NCBI RefSeq assembly: GCF_963576615.1
Contig: NC_088711.1
Coordinates: 24,770,182-24,834,181 of the forward strand
Direction: 5' to 3'
Source: Watersipora subatra
Taxonomy: Eukaryota; Bryozoa; Gymnolaemata; Cheilostomatida; Watersiporidae
Length of the DNA stretch: 64,000 bases
Positions 58,754 to 64,000 of the stretch are shown piece by piece; within the stretch, counting starts at the first letter, position 1; every line of letters begins with the position of its first letter. The notes beneath the pieces were generated by a model that made no database searches, was not told where the DNA came from, and saw only the letters and a list, made by a program, of their open reading frames with translations. Position numbers and translations under genes: made by a program.

Positions 58754-58764
58754 AAATTAGCTGT

Positions 58765-59035
58765 GTGTGCGTGTTTAGTAGCTAAATCCATTTAAGTTAC
58801 ATTCAAAGTTATGTTATACATCTGTTTCGAAGGTAAAAGCTCCATACGGTACATACTGTACATAGTAGTGTTACATTTATTTGCAGATCATAACCACTAA
58901 ATGCACTAAAGTTTTCTCTTAGTAACTATAGTTACTAAGATTAATATACTATTTGGTTATTAATTTTTAATATGTACAGGACGTATATAAAATTTTGATG
59001 TTTTTTCACTAGGGGGTGTTTACATGAGTTACTTA
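58765..59035 (-). mobile_element. End-motif element, body fragment interrupted by a transposon
   Basis: GTGTTTAGTAGCTAAAT, TTTCGAAGGTAA, GCAGATCATAACCACTAAAT and AGTAACTATAGTTACTAAG match the body of copies at 38270, 53740 and 63730. Continues at 60709-60800 after the inserted transposon. Confidence 0.7.
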
Positions 59036-60708
59036 CTGTAAAAACTTTATTGGAACGCCATGGCGCTCCATTTTTCTCTTTAGAAACCACTCCAACCTTT
59101 CTCTTCGAGTGATGCTTTATTTGAGGTGACGTTCAAATTAAGATTGGCGTTGTATTTTTTAAACACTTCGTCAGGATGTTGAGTAGATAAATTTAACCCT
59201 TTCGCAGGCGAATTGAATGTCGCCATATTTTGGACTCTCCTTTGGGCAGTGCGACATTAACCCTTTTGGAGGCAAGAAATTTGCTAACTTACCTCCAACT
59301 TGTCATAGGTTCTTTTACAATAAATATGCACGAGGAAGCTGATACATGTCTTTACCGGTTGATATATCTTGCTTGCAACTAACCAATGATGATCTTATAG
59401 CCTGCGTTGCAATTTGTTGGAGCATTCAAGTTTTTTTTTCCATTTTAAATTATATTTTCATTTTATAATTATATTTAACAAGGCTGTATAAAGCTCATTG
59501 CAATCATCGATATGTTTGCTACAATTCGTGGCCACAACTGGCTTTTTATGTGCAATAGAACAGGAGTTACGAGCGTCGAGCCATTGTAAGCTGAGTTTAG
59601 ATTACCGCAATCATACTATCAAATAATATGCTATAAATATGCAAATTGATAAGTTTTCCATTAATAATAATCTTTTAAGTGCTACAAATGTATATTAAAA
59701 AACAAGTGACATAAACAAACCATAAATATAATACATGCGACAACAAAAATTGACATTTCAAAACAAATTTTAATATTTTTAAAACAAAAATATTAGCATC
59801 GTTTGCCAAGCCAGTTACATACCGATTGTTGCCTCTGTTTGAAGCCCTTTCATATTTTTTTGGCTGTTCACTACCTTACTCAGTGTCTTCTGACTTCAAC
59901 TACTCTTCTGCACAGCTGAGCTCACAGGAAGCCATTTAAATAGACTTCTGGCGAGAATAGAGAGAAACTGTGTGTAATACAAATAGCTTCGAATGTTAGC
60001 CTCAAAATACGTAGTGGCACATTTCCATGGTAAATGCGAAAGCTTTACCCCCACATACATCAAAGTATCAATACCACTCTAAAAAAGGAACTACTATTAG
60101 CCTGATACAATTACTAACTATTTCTATGGTGATGCAATTTGTTTCCAACGAAAAACTGGCTATGGATTATCCCTCGTTTATATGACATTCATTATATTAT
60201 TTGTAAATACTGGTTTTCTACTATTTTCATGGTTAAGTTACTAGTGTTATTTTTTCCTCTATTAGGTTATTGTTAACTCACTTGAATAGCTGGATGTTAC
60301 GTGATAACGGTGTCTGAGGGGTTGAGAGTTGGGTAGTAGTGAGAAAGAAATACATACGATCGCATTCTGATTTAACTGTCACAAAAACCTAGACTTGGTT
60401 TCTTCAAAAAGACCTAAAGGGTTGGAAAAGGGACTTCGACACAAACAGAAAAAACTAACGAATTGTTATCGGTGTAATCAAGTCATTATTAGTACGGTTT
60501 TGTGGACACTTTTCTTCTAATCACCTGCTATTATGGGTTCCCGAACATTAAGAATGTCAAATAGTATCGGTCAAATAGACGTGGCATTTAAAAGTAAGCG
60601 GTGTTAAATTAAAGGGTGGCGCTTTATTTTTCAACCCTTCTCTTGTAGTGGCTCTCAAATAGAGGAGATGTTCAAATAAAGGTGACGTTCAAATACAGAT
60701 TTTACAGT
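59036..60708. mobile_element. DNA transposon, CTGTAAAA ends, TA target
   Basis: Left CTGTAAAAACTTTATTGGAA and right (complement) CTGTAAAATCTGTATTTGAA, flanked by TA on both sides. Removing it rejoins an interrupted dispersed repeat (GAGTTACTTA + CTATGAGTTTCTATA, compare GATAATCACTATGGGTTTC near 38500). No transposase frame seen. Confidence 0.8.
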
Positions 60709-60800
60709 ACTATGAGTTTCTATACGCCGTATAGAAACTCTATAGTACTTCTATATGGCGTTTTCGCTTATGTCAACACTGAAACGAATTAATGCCATTT

Positions 60801-63374
60801 GGTCGGGGTCTACTGTATTTGATTTGGGCGTCCAAGCCTGTGCAGACATCGGGCTCCTATAATAGGTCCACATACTTTGAGGCATGACCAATCAAATACG
60901 AAACACATACATGCATATATAACATAGACACTAAGTCGTCATAGTTGCGAAAAAAGGGTATTTATTCACTTTAATAGCGTACCATATTGCACTGATTGTC
61001 AGGAATTTGCTTGTTTATCATTCTATGATTTATGATAGTTATAGTTGATCATCACTAAAATAATAATGCTATAAAGAACTATGCTCTTGAGATCATAACT
61101 GAGAATGCTGAGTATTGGAATAGGTTTTCTCAAATTTAAGCATGAAGAGTACTAATGAGTCTAGCTACTAGCGTAGAACCTGGAGTCTCGGACATGTTGG
61201 CATAATCTAACGCATTGTAATCATGATAATTTATTGTATCAAATACCATACAATCAAATATTTGACAAAAGTTCAGTGCAATCCAAATCATTTCCCAAAC
61301 CAATTAAAGTATAACCTTTTGTTGGTGAATTCTAAAGATAAAAGTTTTGTAAATGAAAAGATGATTGAAGCCACAATGATGGATTGTGAAAATAATAATA
61401 ATAATGTGCAATTCTATAGCTATATTATCATATCTGTACCTTGTGTGGTGTGGTTGGTGGTGCAAATTAATTTTGTACAACTCACAGATTTTTTCAGTTT
61501 TACAAGTTCATTAGAAAGCTCTATGCTCAATTATTATTTGGAGTGAAATAATATAAACATTAAATATATAATTTCGTCAAATTTATTTAGTAAATGCCCA
61601 TTGTAGAGGTACATCTCACGATATCACCAAAAGTTCACAGCAACTGATAACTTCATGCATCAATGATATAATCAAACCTTAAGAAATTAAAATTTTCTTT
61701 TAAATTGGAGATGAAGATTTGTCAAATCAACATAAATTTGGCTAACCAAAGCAACTGTTCAAATGTATTTGAATAAAACATCATGAATGTTTTCATTAGA
61801 GTCCATTTCAGTACAATATATAGCTCTACTGTCACTCACAATTAATTACTATTGCATCAGGTTGGGTATTATAAATTTAAATACCATACAGAGCCTTTAA
61901 ATAAATACATTAATATCTAGACAAGAAGCATATGCACACTATTGGTAACATATTGTTCTATACACCAACTCACCACTAAAGCAGATTGCATTAAAATCTG
62001 CTTGCAGCACATCATTAACTTTAAAGTCAAATTGTCTAAAAAGTGTTTTTACTTTTAAAAAGGTTGCAAGACCAGGTTATCTACAGCCAAGCAAAAAATT
62101 TATATCTCAAATGGCAATGCAATTTTAAAAAGTTAGTAATTTAAATTGTTTCGCGATACGATAAAATAACTGCTTCTTTTTTCCATAGTGATTAGTCTAT
62201 ATGGCTGTGTGCAACAAATAACACCATAAGTAATTGGTCTCTTAGTTGATGACTATGTGGTCTGTATATTTAATACGATGCACTTATGATACGAAGCATA
62301 GTGATACAATGACCATGAAGACAAAGCTTGTAGCTACAAGCTGCTATGATGCTAAACACCTCCAGTATTACATTAACCATTTGGTCATTTACAAACACTG
62401 AGCAGTGAGTAGCATTAATGATCTATGGTTAACACTCCAGCTGCTTTTTACAAAGGAATTCCATAGAGCTCCATGAAAAAGCCAATGCTCTCACATTTTT
62501 CTACTCATTTGGACAGTCAAAGAAGTTTCATGGAACTAATTTTTGTAAGGAATTAAGTTTAATCTGGAAAACTCCTAAAATCTACAAAATTTTATATTTA
62601 TGTAGAATTATTTAATCATCCTATAAAACTCAAACAATATGAAAATGAAAGTTTTTAATCGCTGCTTATTTCACTGTCTCAAATTTGTAAACCAGCAACA
62701 ATTGGCTGCACCTAGTTTGAATTCTTTTTATCTCCTTTCTGAAATAAATTAAGCTACTAATTATGAGTAAATGTTTGTCCAGTTTCAGTTTTTACACTGT
62801 TGTGTTGTGTAAATAGACAGTACATAGTAAATGGTCATCTATTTTCTTCCATATACCTTTCTAAAACAGCTCCAAGTTTGTACTACAGTATCATGTGATC
62901 TAACATCTTCAACCCTCGGTAAATAAACCCTGTAACTGATCAAAAGTAGCTTAACCTACAAGATAACAACAATGCTTGCTAAGCAGATTTATGACTGATT
63001 ATTGAACATATAAAAATTAAAGCAGGACTCGTGTGAATGCATATTTTGTTGTGCAGTCTTAAAAAAGTTTGCTCATTGCATTTGGTTTTCCATCAACTGC
63101 AATATTTGTGAACATTCTTTTCTGTGAAAACAATAATTTTTGTTAGAATTCACTTGGCTATTGGAAAACCTTAGCACTAAGTAAGTACATTATTGACATT
63201 TGTACGGCTCTATCTCAATATTACATCAATAAACAGACTTATGTATACGGCTCTCCCTCAATATTACATCAATAAACAGACTTATGTACACTTATAAGCT
63301 TATCGTTGTCATTCACTCATTATTAACATATTAATTATTGATGCATGACACAGAGAATTTAAAAGTATCATATA
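60801..63374. other. Intergenic, no gene recognised
   Basis: 60815-60945 resembles 57775-57955 (shared GGGCG.CCAA..CTGT.CAG.CATC and ACATGCATATATAACAT). Otherwise AT-rich DNA with one short tandem duplication. Confidence 0.5.
63183..63292. repeat. About 50-bp tandem duplication
   Basis: CTCAATATTACATCAATAAA CAGACTTATGTA is repeated twice, each preceded by TACGGCTCT. Confidence 0.88.
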
Positions 63375-64000
63375 CAGTGCGCCTCCGGGTTACGATGTTC
63401 CTGTTGTACGATTGTTTCACCTTACGATTTGGAGCATGTTTTTTTCCTCCCCATCATTCGACATGTTTTTCGCCGTGCGATATCAACAAAGATTTTACTC
63501 AAAATTAAAATTTGGCAGTCGATCCGCCGAATGCGTCAGAATAATAATAATAATAATATAATATTCGCCGCAATTTCTCTCACAACACTTCAAAAAGATA
63601 CAATGCTCACTCTCTCTCTCTCAGTGCAGCGTTATTCGTTACAAGTTATAGTGAAAACGAAACCGGAAACAAATACAATTTTAAAAAATGACAAAGTTGA
63701 AATTTAGTTTAGTAAAAACATACTAAAGCTTAGCTGAAAGTATGTGTTTAGTAAGCTAAATTCAACCTTTATTTTATATGCCCGTCTCGAATGTAAGAAC
63801 TCTCTGCGGTACATACTGCACGAAGTACATTGTAATGTTACATTTTATTGCAGATCATAACCACTAAATACACTAAAGTTACTGTATGTAACTATATTTA
63901 TTAAGGTTAACAAGCTATTTTGCTACTAACTTTTAATATTCGAAGTAAATATATAAACTTTTTCATGTTTTTTACCAGGGGGTGTTTGCATTAGATACCC
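63375..64000 (-). mobile_element. End-motif element, copy cut by window end
   Basis: Body words shared with other copies (CGTGCGATATCAACAAAG, GTATGTGTTTAGTAAGCTAA, GATCATAACCACTAAATACA). The left end reads ACAGTGCGCCTCCGGGTTAC. The GC-rich end motif would lie beyond 64000. Confidence 0.68.

Overview
The window is eukaryotic: AT-rich, with kilobase GT-AG introns, Pol III-type tRNA-derived repeats and very many minisatellites. The protein families (ankyrin/SOCS-box protein, C2H2 zinc-finger protein, LRR plus ADP-ribosylglycohydrolase-like protein) and frequent TACATGTA-type motifs suggest an invertebrate animal, most likely a lophotrochozoan such as a mollusc or bryozoan. That placement is inference; no species marker is visible.

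Three protein-coding genes can be assembled. (1) Plus strand, 3979-14734: ten exons with matching splice phases encode a 653-residue ankyrin-repeat protein ending in a SOCS box (ASB-like, a predicted substrate receptor of an Elongin B/C-Cullin E3 ligase). (2) Plus strand, 26187-27497: one coding exon for a 436-residue protein with three C2H2 fingers and a C-terminal PLDLT motif that could bind the corepressor CtBP; a non-coding first exon probably ends at 25973. (3) Minus strand, about 56588 down to 31013: at least ten exons encode a leucine-rich-repeat protein fused to an ADP-ribosylglycohydrolase (ARH)-like domain. All joins but one are phase-consistent; one short exon between 36158 and 32065 was not found. 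The ARH domain has lost the acidic metal ligands of both signature motifs, so it looks like a pseudoenzyme. Genes 2 and 3 converge. No functional link among the three genes is evident.

The remainder is repeats. A 23-bp satellite of about 3.8 kb (39292-43091) lies in an intron of gene 3. More than a dozen shorter minisatellites occur, and one (14166-14460) carries the splice acceptor of the last exon of gene 1. A recurring 0.4-1.2 kb element pairs a GC-rich palindromic end motif with a tRNA-like region at its other end; several copies lie in 12.1-13.5, 37.7-39.0, 49.7-50.8, 52.7-55.5, 58.8-60.8 and 63.4-64.0 kb, two of them head to head around a TA microsatellite. There are also TIR transposons without visible transposase (16841-18238 with a second one nested inside; 59036-60708 inserted precisely into a copy of the recurring element), long palindromes, and decayed duplicates of gene segments inside introns of genes 1 and 3.

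No rRNA, CRISPR array or bona fide tRNA gene was seen.
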